In this document: positions 1 through 13,300 of the stretch, one piece after another
Position numbering within the stretch: the first letter of the stretch is position 1
How the letters are laid out: every line of letters begins with the position of its first letter
Program-made: the position numbers and the translations under genes
The notes under the pieces: generated by a model
Told to the model about the DNA's origin: nothing
Database searches by the model: none
What the model saw: the letters and a program-made list of their open reading frames with translations, nothing else
Assembly (NCBI GenBank): GCA_026874595.1
Contig: CM049321.1
Coordinates: 1,424,479-1,488,478, forward strand
Source of the DNA: Sipunculus nudus
Lineage: Eukaryota; Annelida; Sipuncula; Golfingiida; Sipunculidae
Reading direction: 5' to 3'
Length of the DNA stretch: 64,000 bases

Positions 1-690
1 ATTACTGTTTGACTTATAATGCTCACAGTATATACTGTCAAGTGGCAATGATGGGGTATTCAAAGGCACAAAAAACAAGAATAGGACAACAGGTGGCGCC
101 ACCTATCTTCTGCAAAAGACAAAACTATCCAAGATCTTCCGTCAACTTGATTTTTGGACCAATCCATGCATCCCTTTTTAAGATATTCATGATTTTATGT
201 GATTTTCACCATATATGGTAATATTCAAGGTCAAAGCCACTCTCAAAGGAAAGGTCATGATCCCAATTTTAATATACATCATCCCATAATCCATACCTAT
301 GTACATGCATAATATTAAAGAAATCTGTCAATCAGTTTTTGACTTGTGATGCTAAAAGTACTGTCAAGTGGCAATGATGGGGGTATTAAACGGCACAAAA
401 ACAAGAAAAGGATACTAGGTGGCACCACCAGTTTCCGGTACATGACATCACTATCCAAGATCTTTGTCCAACTTGATTTTTGGATAAATCCATGAAAGAT
501 TTCTTGAGATATTTAAGAATTTGTGTGATTTTCCCCAAAAATGGATCTATTCAAGGTCAAGGTCACTCTCCTAGTTGAGGTCATGACCCCATTTTAAATA
601 GGCTTCGTCCTCTCACCTATATCTATAAATGTGTCAAGTTTGAAAAAGATCCTTGAAATATTTTTTGAGTTATTGTGTCCAAAAGAAATC
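1..690. repeat. Two-unit tandem of ~330-bp GGTGGCGCCACC module
   Basis: Two diverged units follow one another. The core AGGTGGCGCCACC at about 91 recurs as AGGTGGCACCACC at about 417. Each core is followed by CTATCCAAGATCTT, CAACTTGATTTTTGGA and ATTCAAGGTCAAGG(C)CACTCTC. The module resembles the tandem modules at 32310, 48200-49260 and 58670-62990. A (GCG)n tract at 694-712 lies just beyond it. Confidence 0.7.
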
Positions 691-693
691 TCT

Positions 694-712
694 GCGGCGG
701 CGGCGGCGGCGC
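694..712. repeat. (GCG)n microsatellite
   Basis: About six GCG/CGG triplets in an otherwise A+T-rich intron. It makes a short poly-Ala run in one open frame, which is not a gene. Confidence 0.85.
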
Positions 713-1223
713 AACCGTGCCTAAACCATAGTATCTCCAGACTGTCTGGCGATACAATTATTTACCTCCTATTAATTCATTCTGATTATTATTTTTTTGC
801 ATGTGCCATTGCAATTTCCTTTGTGAGCTCTCAAATTTGGTGTAGCAGTTTGCAATGTAGGAATTCTTTATCATGTATGTGCCCTAAATCTACTTTTAAT
901 GTTTGCTAGTGGACCTCTCCACTCCCACAGAAACATAATTAGAGGGAGAGCTACAGTTTTCTTTTAACCGCTGAAAAGAACTGACACCCATTTTGGTAAT
1001 ACTGACTTGTTTTTCTAAAAAAGTCTGTATTTTACGTAAGTAGGAATTGAATGGAGAACTGAATCATAGGGAAAAAATCATAATTGAATCAATTCTAAGG
1101 GCCCTCACAATGCACTGAATATAATATTGATATTTTATGACAATTCTCTACTTACACAGTCTACACACAGTTCAACCCTGTATGACTTGGGATTTTGGTT
1201 TATCATTATACTGCATCACTTAC

Positions 1224-1360
1224 CCGTTGATATAGTTACCGCTGCTGACGCTGTCTGAATCAGCAGCCTTGTGAAACATCCCCTGTACCTTAACACCTGC
1301 GGCGAAACTGCCGGAGAATGTGCCATCAATGTAGTCACCATTAGGCATGGTCATCCTTCC
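1224..1360 (-). CDS. ALS2: ALS2 exon: last MORN repeat
   Basis: A 137-bp exon, acceptor CATGACAG and donor GTAAGT, phase 0 in and phase 2 out. It encodes [20 protein letters not shown], then AGVKVQGMFHK, matching [31 protein letters not shown] at the end of the alsin MORN region. No further exon was found in bases 1-1223, so the VPS9 catalytic region must lie beyond the left edge. Confidence 0.96.
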
Positions 1361-4300
1361 CTGTCATGAGTAAATAAACAGATCATGTGTCACATGACTC
1401 AGTTGGGTTTAAAAGGATCTATTCTGATATCTGACACTGTTAAATAAAGACAATCTCTTGAACATTTTGATAACATGAGTACAGCAAATGGTGCATAATA
1501 CACCCATTGCACATCTTGTGACCTTTGATCTCATTAAATATGCTCGAATTTTGCTGAGAATGTAACACATGTGAGAAACTGTATTGGTTAATATTCATAA
1601 TGAGTTTCATGAAAATCCATCAGAGTTTTGGTAAGTAATCACTGCACCACAAAAGTCTGGTGACCTCTGACATAATTAAACATGCATGGGTTTTGCTGGA
1701 AATCAAACTTAGGCAACTAATATACTGATTAATATTTCTACTGAGTTTTATCAAAATCCATCATATTCCTGGTTTTCACAGCAACACCACAAAGTAGCCC
1801 AGTGACCATGGTACACTGGTACACCAGCTGTCAGTTTAGTTTATACCCACATGTTATAAACATATATTGTGTTTACTAACAGTTTGTAGATAAACAAGCT
1901 CACACAGAGGTAAAAAGCATTGTTATAAGAAGTTTTATCAAGAGAAATTAGCTAGGGTTTATTTATATGTATGCAGAGTAAGCAAGAAATTAAAAACAAG
2001 TGACCCATGGGTCATGACGCCAGCTGACAAGCAAGAAATCCACATAACAAGGGACCCATGGGTCACGGCGCTCAGCTGAAGTTTGAAATTTTTGCAAATG
2101 CAAAATATGCAAAATATTCTATTGTAATGTTTTTCATTTATATAAGTATATGAGAAGCTAAGAGGAAAGGGGCCCTCCTACTTGGTTATAGTAAAGTTCT
2201 GAATATACGATTGCAAACTAATACTCTGACAAGACTGTCATGAAGAAAAACAGTAAAAGTTTTGAGATACTGTGATGCATATGAAAAATTTACAGATGGA
2301 CAGGCAAGTGGACAGAAAGGACTAATTATAGTTTACCTTTATTTCACTTTCAAGGGAATAATGCTTTTAAGTTTATATATTAGCCTATTTTTTTAGCATA
2401 TCCATTTTCCATAAATAGTTTTTATCTGATTCATTTTTTTTTAATTTACAATTTTTATAAATTTTTAATTAAAAAAACTGAAAATATAAGTTAAAATATT
2501 AGAATTCTAAGTTGCAATCATTATACATCCAGAGTGTAGCTCATATTGGGTCATATTATGCATAGACATATATTTTATTATTTTTAAATCACAAATGTGT
2601 AAACTGAATTTAAAAGAAAATAATGCCACAACATGGCATCTTCAAGATTATTCCTTGAATCACTAAAAAAGTTTTGCACATGGGAGTTTTCAGTACATGC
2701 TTAATTTTATTCACCGAAATCAAATAAAAGATTCAGTAAATTTGATAAAATAAAGTATACACACTGTTGGTTGAATGAGGGACAAACAATATCATTGTGT
2801 TAATTACTATCTCAGCTATAATTTATTACTGGAATTTATAGTCAATTTCACACCTGGTGAAGTTTTTACTCCTCTGAATTAAGGAACTACATATCCGATG
2901 AACACCCACACTTTCATAGCAATACACCACTTTGTGGACACAATTAAATGTGCACTTTAATCATTGTAACCCTGGTGGTACAACACAAAATCTAATATGT
3001 AATCAAGAATAAAATAAAATACAGAAAATATAAACATTCATCTAGTTAATGCACCATCTGGGGAGGGGGAGTGCAGGTCAGAGGGGAAGCCTGCTTGTAG
3101 TGGCCAAGCTGAGCCAAGGCAAGCTGCCTGGGTGGGTTACATAATGCAAGTGAAGGCTGTACTACTAGGTGGGCTAGATGTAAACAACACTTGACAGTGT
3201 GTATGAAAACTTGAATAAAAGCTACTCTTTTCAACCAATTCCTGTGAAATTTCAGATTTTTAAAGATTAAATCCTTATGTATATATGCTGTGAAAATTAA
3301 ATCAACAGTGCTTACCGGGAAAAAACGTGCCATTGCCAAAGTTGGACAAAATTTAAGGTATTGATTTTTTATTTATGCTAATAACTTTAAAAATTTGCAC
3401 AATTCAGATCTAATTTTGGGTAAACAAATGAATCTTGATTAAATAAAGTTATATTCCTGAAAAAAAGTCTCCAGCTTCAGCAATTCTCATGTTAGGTGAG
3501 TTAACATATTTCCTGGGTTTTTTTTAAAAATTGCATTATATTTGGGCCCATAACTTCTAAATAATACCCAATACTGACCTAAATTTTTATATGTTCATAG
3601 AAAATGTATTTAAGAATAAGAATACTAAATATGATCAAAAACAGATCAGTGGTTTTGATATTAGGCAGCCTTGAAGTGTAACAATGGCTTTTTTATGGAA
3701 AACGGAGGTTTTTCCTTAATATCTCAAAGGAACAAAGTCTTAATGACCCAATTTTTGGTATGGTAGGAGATTCTGGGGACATCTAATGGTATGCATAATT
3801 TTGGATTAGTAGGTCCAATGGTTTCAAAACGTGCCCTGTTAACAGACAGACGGACGGACGGACGGACGGACAGACAATGGACAAAGGACCACGACTATAG
3901 CTCAGAGTTGATAATTCAAGGAATATTAAATAGACTTACTTTTCCTTGAAGCACTGGACCTCCAGCAAACTCCCCTTCATAGCAGGTGTCATCTTCAGTT
4001 AGAATTAGTCCTACACCCTGAATACAAGGCAGAAAGCATGTAAGCAAGAAGGTAGTACCGTATATTCTCTATCTTAAGCCGCAGATTAAATTAGAAACTA
4101 GTGTTGTAAAACCTTTAAATTTTTGCTCAACTCACACTGCAGCTTTAAATAGATGATCCTCTTGAAGTCATTATCCTGATCTAGATGTATGTGGGTGATA
4201 ACAGGGAGATGACAGCCAACCTTGAGAGGAAATAGACCAAAAGGACGATTTGGCAGAACCATATTCTAGACCTGATGTATAAAAGTCATGTTTATCAATT

Positions 4301-7300
4301 AATCTTAATAACTGATAAACCCTGATGATTATGTCTGAGAGCCCAACTCTAGACGGGACTTTGTCAGTTTGCCAGCTTGAAAGACTGACCGCCAAGGCTC
4401 TGTCCTGCAAGGTCTGTCCCCTGACAATGTCAATCCTCGTGGAATTCAGGTACATATGTGGATGTAAAGTTCAAAAATATATTTACTTGGTATTTGTTAC
4501 TTCTCATAATTTAAATATACTTTTTGAAATAATATTAATGAAACAATAAAGATATATTTTGTCCATATGCCCTCTTGAATGACTGAACGCCAAGGCTCTG
4601 TCTTACAAGGTCTGTCCCCTAACGTTGCCAATCCCTGTTGAATTCAGGTACTTATGGGGATGTATCATTCAATAAAATAGATTTACTTGGTGTTTCTTAT
4701 TTCTCATTATTTAAATGTTCTCTCTTAAATAATAGTAATAAAACAATGAGGACATCTATCTAACTCAATGCCTCACATGTCAATGTATGAGCAGTTGGCC
4801 TGCGAACCCTGAAACTAATTACAGCTGAAATGATGCTCCAATTAACCATTTCAAAATCATCAGTAATCAATGGGTTGCACAGTCAGATGAACTTACTTTA
4901 TTTTGGCAGTTTAATGTGACAGTTGTATAACACACTGGTATATATGATATAACAAGGGACCCATGGGTCACGGCGTTCAGCTGATCGTGATTAGACTATA
5001 AATGTTTCTCCACTGTGATACTATATCGAGTCGATAAAGCTTATGAATATCATGGACATGTTGGGCTATTATAAAGGTATGTAATGTAATATGTGAGTAA
5101 ATGATAAATGAAATTACCTGACTGATGGATTAATAGAGTCAAATATAGTGGTTTATTTTTTATTTATTTAGGAGGGGTTGAAAACTGTGATATATTTGAG
5201 CAAAATATGAATGCAATGACAGCAGTTATAGGCAGTAGTAGAATGGTGATAAGGCTATTTGTTGAAGGATCTAAAGTGTATGGTAGTCTGCAAGCTTTCA
5301 ATTTGACAAATATGATGTTATGATTAACTATGCTGATGAAGTGATTTATGAATTTGTGACTGTATGACACAATATCTCTTTAGTCTTGACAAGGTACATT
5401 ATTGTGATGCCCACTTTGTCTACATATTACACAATATTGACATAATTTCTGGCATGTACATAGGTACCTATGGATGAATAGTTATACAAAATGTTAAAGT
5501 ATGAATATATCTGATTCATCTTGTTCTTGCTTACTGAGGCTGACTTTGGGATGGGGTTCGAAGAAGGGAAAAGTGGGGGCAGCATGAAGGTGGATGTAGA
5601 AATATTCTATTGTAATGTTTTTCATTTACATAAGAATATGAAAAGCTAAGAGGAAAGGGGCCCTCCTACTTGGTTATAGTAAAGTTCTAAATATACGATT
5701 GCAAACTAATACTCTGACAAGACTGTCATGAAGAAAAACAGTAAATTTTTGAGATACTGTGATGCATATGAAAATTTACAGATGGACAGGCAAGTGGACA
5801 GAATGGACTAATACCTTTATTTCACTTTCAAGGGAATAATGCATTTACGTTTATATATAATCCTATTTTTTTAAGCATATCCACTTTTTCCATTAAGAAG
5901 TTTTTATCTGAATCATTTTTTTATTTACAGGTTTTATAAATTTTTAATAAAAAAACCTGAAAATATAAGTTTAAATATCAGAATTGTTGCAAAAGTTGCA
6001 ATCATTATATATACAGAGTAAAAAACTGAAACTATAAGTTAAAATATTAGAATTGTTGCAAAAGTTGCAATCATCATATATCCAGAGTGTAGCTCATATT
6101 GGGTCATATTATGCATACACATATATTTTATTATTTTTAAATCATAAATGTTTAAACTGAATTTAAAGAAAATAATGCCACAACATGGCATCTACAAGAA
6201 TATTCCTTGAATCACTATTAAAAAGTTTTGCACATTGGAGTTTTCAGTACATGCTTAATTTTATTCACCAAAATAAAATAAAAGTAAATTTGATAAAATA
6301 AAACATCTTTTCAAATAAAGTATACACACTGTTGGTTGAATGAGGGACAAACAATATCATTATGCTAATTACTATCCAAGTTTTAATTTATTACTGGAAT
6401 TAATAGTCAATTTCACACCTGGTGAAGTTTTTACTCTTCTGAAGTAAGGAATTACTTATCTGATGAACATCCACACTTTCATAGCAATACACCACTTTGT
6501 GGACATGTGGACACAATTAAATGTACACTTTAATCATTGTAACCCTGGTGGTACAATACAAAATCTAAAATGTAGCATAGCCTAGAATAAGGATGAATCA
6601 AATACAGAAAATAATAACATTCATCTAGTTTATGCACCATCTGGGGGGGGGGGATTGCAGGGCAGAGGGGAAGCCTGCTGGTAGTGGCCAGGCTGACCTA
6701 AGGCAAGCTGCCTGGGGTGGGTTACATAATGCAAGTGAAGGCTGTACTACTAGGTGGGCTAGATGTAAACAACACTTGACATGGTGTATGAAAACATGAA
6801 TAAAAGCTATTCTTTCCAATCAATTTCTTTGAAATTTCAGATTTTAAAAGATTAAATCCTTATGTATATATGCTGTGAAAATTAAATCAACAGTGCCAAA
6901 GTTGGACAAAATTTAAGGTATTGATTTTTTATTTATGCTGATAACTTGAAAAATTTGCAAAATTCAGATCTAATTTTGGGTAAACAATTGAATCTTGATT
7001 ATATAAAGTTATATTCCTGAAAAAAGTCTCTAGGTTCAGCAATTCTCATGTTAGGTGAGTAAATATATTTCCTGATTTTTAAAAAAAACTGCATTATGTT
7101 TTGGCCCATAACTTTAAAATAATACCCAATACTGACCTAATTTTTGGTATGTTTTATAGAAAATGTATGAAAGAATGTAAATACTAAATACAATCAAAAA
7201 CAGATCAGTTGTTTTGATATTAGGCAGCCTTGAAGTGTAACAATGGCTTTTTTTTATGGAAAACAGAGTTTTTTTTCCTTAATATCTCGAAGGAATGAAG

Positions 7301-10300
7301 TCCTAATGACCCAATTTTCGGTATGGTAGGAGATTTGAGGGACATCTAAAATTATGCCAACAGCCTGGGGAGCATAGAGATGTGCACTGAATGACCTACA
7401 GTCATCAAAGTGGACTGCTTGACAATGTAAGGGAATACAACAAGAGCCTCCAAAAAAATTCAATAACTAGCCTAATTTTGCAGCTTTTATTTTCAAATTT
7501 CAGATTTTAACAGATTAAATCCTTATGTATACATGCTTTGAAAATTAAATCCACAGTACTTACAGGAAAAAAAACGTGCCGTGGCCTAAGTTGGGCAAAA
7601 TTTAAGGTACCAATTTTATATTTTTGCCAATATTTAAAACAAGGGACCCATGGGTCACGGCGCTCAGCTGATCGTGATTGGACTAAAAATGTTTCTCCAC
7701 TGTGATACTATATCGAATCGATAAAGCTTATGAATATCATAGACATGTTCGGCTATTATAAAGGAATGTAATGTAATATGTGAGTAAATCATAAATGAAA
7801 TAACCTGACTGATGGATTAACAGAGTCAAATATAGTGGTTTATTTTTATTTATTTAGGAGGGGTTGAAAATTGTGATATATTTGAGCAAATATGAATGCA
7901 ATGACAGCAGTAATAAGCAGTAGTAGAATGATGATAAGGCTATTTGTTGAAGGATCTAAAGTGTATGGTAGTCTGCAAGCTTTCAATTTGACAGATATGA
8001 TGTTATGATTAACTATGCTGATGAAGTGATTTATGAATTTGTGACTGTATGACACAATATCTCTTTAGTCTTGACAAGGTACATTATTGTGATGCCCACT
8101 ATGTCTACATATTACACAATATTGACATAATTTCTGGCATGTACATTGGTACCTATGGACGAATAGTTATACAAAATATAATTATGAATATATCTGATTC
8201 ATCTTGTTCTTGCTTACTGAGGCTGACTTTGGGATGGGGTTCGGAGAAGGGAAAAGTGAGGGCAGCACGAAGGTGGATGTAGAAATATTCTATTGTAATG
8301 TTTTTCATTTATATAAGAATATGAAAAGCTAAGAGGAAAGGGGCCCTCCTACTTCGTTATAGTAAGGTTCTAAATATATGATTGCAAACTAATACTCTGA
8401 CAAGACTGTCATGAAGAAAAACAGTAAAAGTTTTGAGATACTGTGATGCATATGAAAATTTACAGATGGACAGGCAAGTGGACAGAATGGACTAATACCT
8501 TTATTTCACTTTCAAGGGAATAATGCATTTAAGTTTATATATAATCCTATTTTTTTAAGCATATCCACTTTTTCCATTAAGAAGTTTTTATCTGAATCAT
8601 TTTTTTATTTACAGGTTTTATAAATTTTTAATAAAAAAACCTGAAAATATAAGTTTAAATATTAGAATTGTTGCAAAAGTTGCAATCATTATATATACAG
8701 AGTAAAAGACTGAAACTATAAGTTAAAATATTAGAATTGTTGCAAAAGTTGCAATCATCATATATCCAGAGTGTAGCTCATATTAGGTCATATTATGCAT
8801 ACACATATATTTTATTATTTTAAATCATAAATGTTTAAACTGAATTTAAAAGAAAATAATGCCACAACATGGCATCTACAAGAATATTCCTTGAATCACT
8901 ATTAAAAAGTTTTGCACATATGAGTTTTCAGTACATGCTTAATTTTATTCACCAAAATAAAATAAAAGATTCAGTAGCTTTCATAGCAATACTCCACTTT
9001 GTGGACACAATTAAATGTACACTTTAATCATTGTAACCCTGGTGGTACAATACAAAATCTAAAATGTAGCATAGCCTAGAATAAGAATGAATCAAATAAA
9101 GAAAATAATAACATTTATCTAGTTTATGCACCATCGGGGGGGGGGGGGGGGAGTGCAGGGCAGAGGGGAAGCCTGCTGTTAGTGGCCAAGCTGACCCAAG
9201 GCAAGCTGCCTGGGGTGGGTTACAAAATGCAAGTGAAGGCTGTACTACAAGGTGGGCTAGATGTAAACAACACTTGACATGGTGTATGAAAACATGAATA
9301 AAAGCTATTCTTTCCAATCAATTTCTTTGAAATTTCAGATTTTAAAAGATTTAATCCTTATGTATATATGCTGTGAAAATTAAATCAACAGTGCCAAAGT
9401 TGGACAAAATTTAAGGTATTGAATATTTATTAATGCTAATAACTTGAAAAATTTGCAAAATTCAGATCTAATTTTGGGTAAACAATTGAATCTTGATTAT
9501 ATAAAGTTATATTCCTGAAAAAAAGTCTCTAGGTTCAGCAATTCTCATGTTAGGTGAGTAAATATATTTCCTGATTTTTTTTAAAAATTGCATTATGTTT
9601 TGGCCCATAACTTCAAAATAATACCCAATACTGACCTAATTTTTGGTATGTTCATAGAAAATGTATGAAAGAATGTGAATACTAAATACGATCAAAAACA
9701 GATCAGTTGTTTTGATATTAGGCAGCCTTGAAGTGTAACAATGGTTTTTTTTATGGAAAACGGAGTTTTTTCCTTAATATCTCAAAGGAACGAAGTCCTA
9801 ATGACCCAATTTTCGGTATGGTAGGAGATTTTGGGGACATATAAAATTATGCCAACAGCCTGGGGAGCATACAGATGTGCACTGAATGACCTACATTCAT
9901 CAAAGTGGACTGCTTGACAATGTAAGGGAATACAACAAGAGCCTCCAAAAAAATTCAATAACTAGCCTAATTTTGCAGCTTTTATTTTCAAATTTCAGAT
10001 TTTAACAGATTAAATCCTTGTGTATACATGCTGTGAAAATTAAATCCACAGTACTTACAAGAAAAAAACGTGCTGTGGCCAAAGTTGGGCAAAATTTAAG
10101 GTACCAATTTTATATTTTTGCCAATATTAAAAAAATTTAACAGATTTTGATCTAATTTTTGGTATACAATTAAATTTTGATTAATTAAAGTTGTATTACT
10201 GGAAAAAAGTCCCTACCTTTAACACTTTTGGTCTTAAGTGACCTAATATCTTCCTGATTTTTTTACAAAGTCCATTATGTTGGGGCCCATAACTTTTTTA

Positions 10301-13300
10301 AATTATAAAATACTGACTTAATATCTGGCATGTACATAGGAACTATATAGAGGAATATTTATGTTAAATATGAAGAAAACCAGATGAGTGGTTTTGATAT
10401 TAGGCAGTCCTGAAGTGTGAAAATAGATTTCTAATGAAAAATTGAGGTTTTTCCTTAATATCTCGAAGGAACGAAGTCCTATTGACCCAATTTTTGGCAT
10501 GGTAGTAGATTTTGGGGACATCTAACTGTATGCCGAATTTCAGATTTGTAGGTCCAATGGTGTCGAAACGTGCCAGTCTTACGGACAGACATCCGAACGG
10601 ACAGACGGACGGACGGATGGATGGACGGCAAGACAGACGGACGGACGATGGACAATGGACCACGACTATAGCTCAGATGACTTATAGTCAGCTGAGCTAA
10701 AAATGCAAGATATCCTGCCTGCACAGACTGCTATCGCTGCAAGAAATGTAAACCGGAAATTTTGTCACATGTATGCATCATGCAGACACGCTTTATGCTA
10801 ATGATTCATTCAAGGGTAATCATTTGTATCGCCTTATGTGTTGTTCACTCTCATTCAAAACGATACGAAACAATGTACCTTCCCTGTTTCGGGAATGGTG
10901 AATGTCAACGTGACCTAATTATAACAACAGGCATGAAACCTGTCAAATCAACTACGGAAATGACCTGGAACTTTGGATTCACAGCAGACTTTCATTAAAG
11001 AGTTCATTTATTACCACTCTTCTTATTCCTCTTAACCTGCCAAAGATATCTCAAACTGCGGTCATTCATACAATTCTTACACTTGCATACAACACAAAAT
11101 AAAATCCCCTGCAAATCCATGTGAGATAGAAATAATGCCACATATAGCACAAACAATGCAGTAAATTGAAGTTTTGGTAAGAGAAATTTATTTAACTGCT
11201 TTGATTCTCACAGAAATAACACTGGGCATCATAAACACTGTCGCAGTTACATTTCACTCGTGGGAAGTTCATGCAGGGCTTTGGTTCTTGTTGACACTGT
11301 ATAATCCAGCAGATTTAAAGTCGGTCTACTGCATTCTTTTAATCTGTGTCAAATATTTAATTTAATGTTCTTTTTTTAAATTATCATCTTTTCTCCTTCT
11401 CACCAATATATTGTCTTTGAAGTGGTATTATCATAGATCAGCCAACAATCTCTGGTGACTTGAATGGCTCCAGCCGGTAAGGGTTCATGCACCTGAAGTC
11501 CAGGTGCGGCTTTAAAGGGGGGTTTTCCAGATCTCCTCCTCAGATCATTAAGGATAGGAAACAGAAAAGTCCGGGTACGGCTTATAATAGACATGCAGCT
11601 TAAAATGGAGAATTTACGGTAGTATTATGCATGAGCAGAAATCATGTAAGTTGTAAGCTATTATTTATATACATAAGCAGAAATCACGTGGTTCACAAGA
11701 TCATACAAATATTCATGGGACATCCTACAATCTGTAAACAAGGCTGAAATTATATACAACAAATGGTCATTTTAAAATATTTGAACAGAAATTATGTAGG
11801 TCATAAGCTAATATTAATATATATAAGCAGAAATCATGTGGGTCATAAGCTTATATATATGTAGGTCATAAGGTCAAATTAATATTCATGGAATATCGTA
11901 CAAACTGTAAACAAGGCTGAATTTATGTAGGTCACATGGTCATTTAAATAAACATAAGCAGCTCCAGAAATTATGTACCTCATAATAGTCAGAATAATAT
12001 ACATGAGCAGAAATCATGAAGGTCACAAGGTCATATTAATATTCATGGAACTTATGGGTCATATCAATATTCATGAGGCTATAAATCTGGAACACTGATC
12101 ATATTTTGGGATTAATCATTCACCCTGTACACAGGGTAGAAATCATGTGGGTCACAGGGTCATATTTACATTCAAAAGTCTAATTTATATTCATGGTAAA
12201 ATAGATTTAAAGCAATCTGTTGGCAAGCATAAACTAGAATGAGGTTGATTTTGCAATGCAAAAACAGATATGTCTCCCCTCCTAATGGGCCTCCCATCCC
12301 CAAATTTGTGGAAAAAATTCTTAAAAAGTCAGAGCTTTTTCGAATAATTTCTATTCTGGCTGATTTGGCCTTGAAAATGAAGATCAAGGTTACATGTTTT
12401 TAACACTTTCAAGATTTTTATGGAAACATTTCATGAATCAAATTTTATGAAAATATACTGAATGGTTCAAAAGCGATACCTTTCACAAATAATTTCTATT
12501 CTGGCTGATTTGACCTTGAAGATCCAGGTCAAGGGCACCAGTTTCAAACAAGTCAAAAAACTTGGTTGAAACAATTTGTGTTTCAAGTTTGAGGAAAAAA
12601 TATGTGATACTTCAAAAGTTATTTGGTTCACAAAAAATTGGCCTTATTGAACTTGATGATGAAGGTCAAGGTCACAAGTTTTTGAACTCATCTGAGATAT
12701 TGGTAGGAACAATTTAAATTTCATGAAAAAGTGTTGAGTCTTTTTAAAATTTTTTAAAAGTTATGACATTCAGAAGAAATGACACAGACGACAACAACTC
12801 TGCTGAGGACAAAACAAACACCATATGTCTCCCCCCATGGGAGGGCAGAAATAATCAGTCTTTTGAAGTACAATTAAGCAGGGAAATAAGAATTCTTGCA
12901 GGACTTACGAATCAGAAATTCTGACAGAATACAGATATTCAAAGGGATTTTAAAAGAGACTATAAATAGAATGGATTGTGACTGGGTAACTTGAAATATT
13001 AAAACTATTTTTTTTAGGATATTGGTTTGGGTGCTATGGAATAAATAAGTTGTTGTTATCTTAAATAGTTATTAGAAAACAAATAACCAGTACAAAAGTA
13101 GTACAGAATTAAAGCAGATTGATACAAGTTTCCCATTTGACTACAACATACGTCCCATGATCAGTAAGCTTCACCAAATACAACAGCCAGTCAGTAGTGT
13201 CCTTTTACCTTGTCCAGAGTAACGAGAAAGCAATTATTATCATTAGACATAACTCACTGTTATCCTGTCCATTACGAAATTGCCTTCAAAGTACATGCCA

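Noticed and set aside
631-909. 92-codon frame with poly-Ala
   Set aside because: It depends on a (GCG)n tract and repeat DNA. There is no homology or splice support.
10400-10724. Overlapping open frames rich in RPSVRPSV or TDRHPNGQTDG
   Set aside because: They are translations of the ACGG/GGAC microsatellite in the tail of a mobile repeat.
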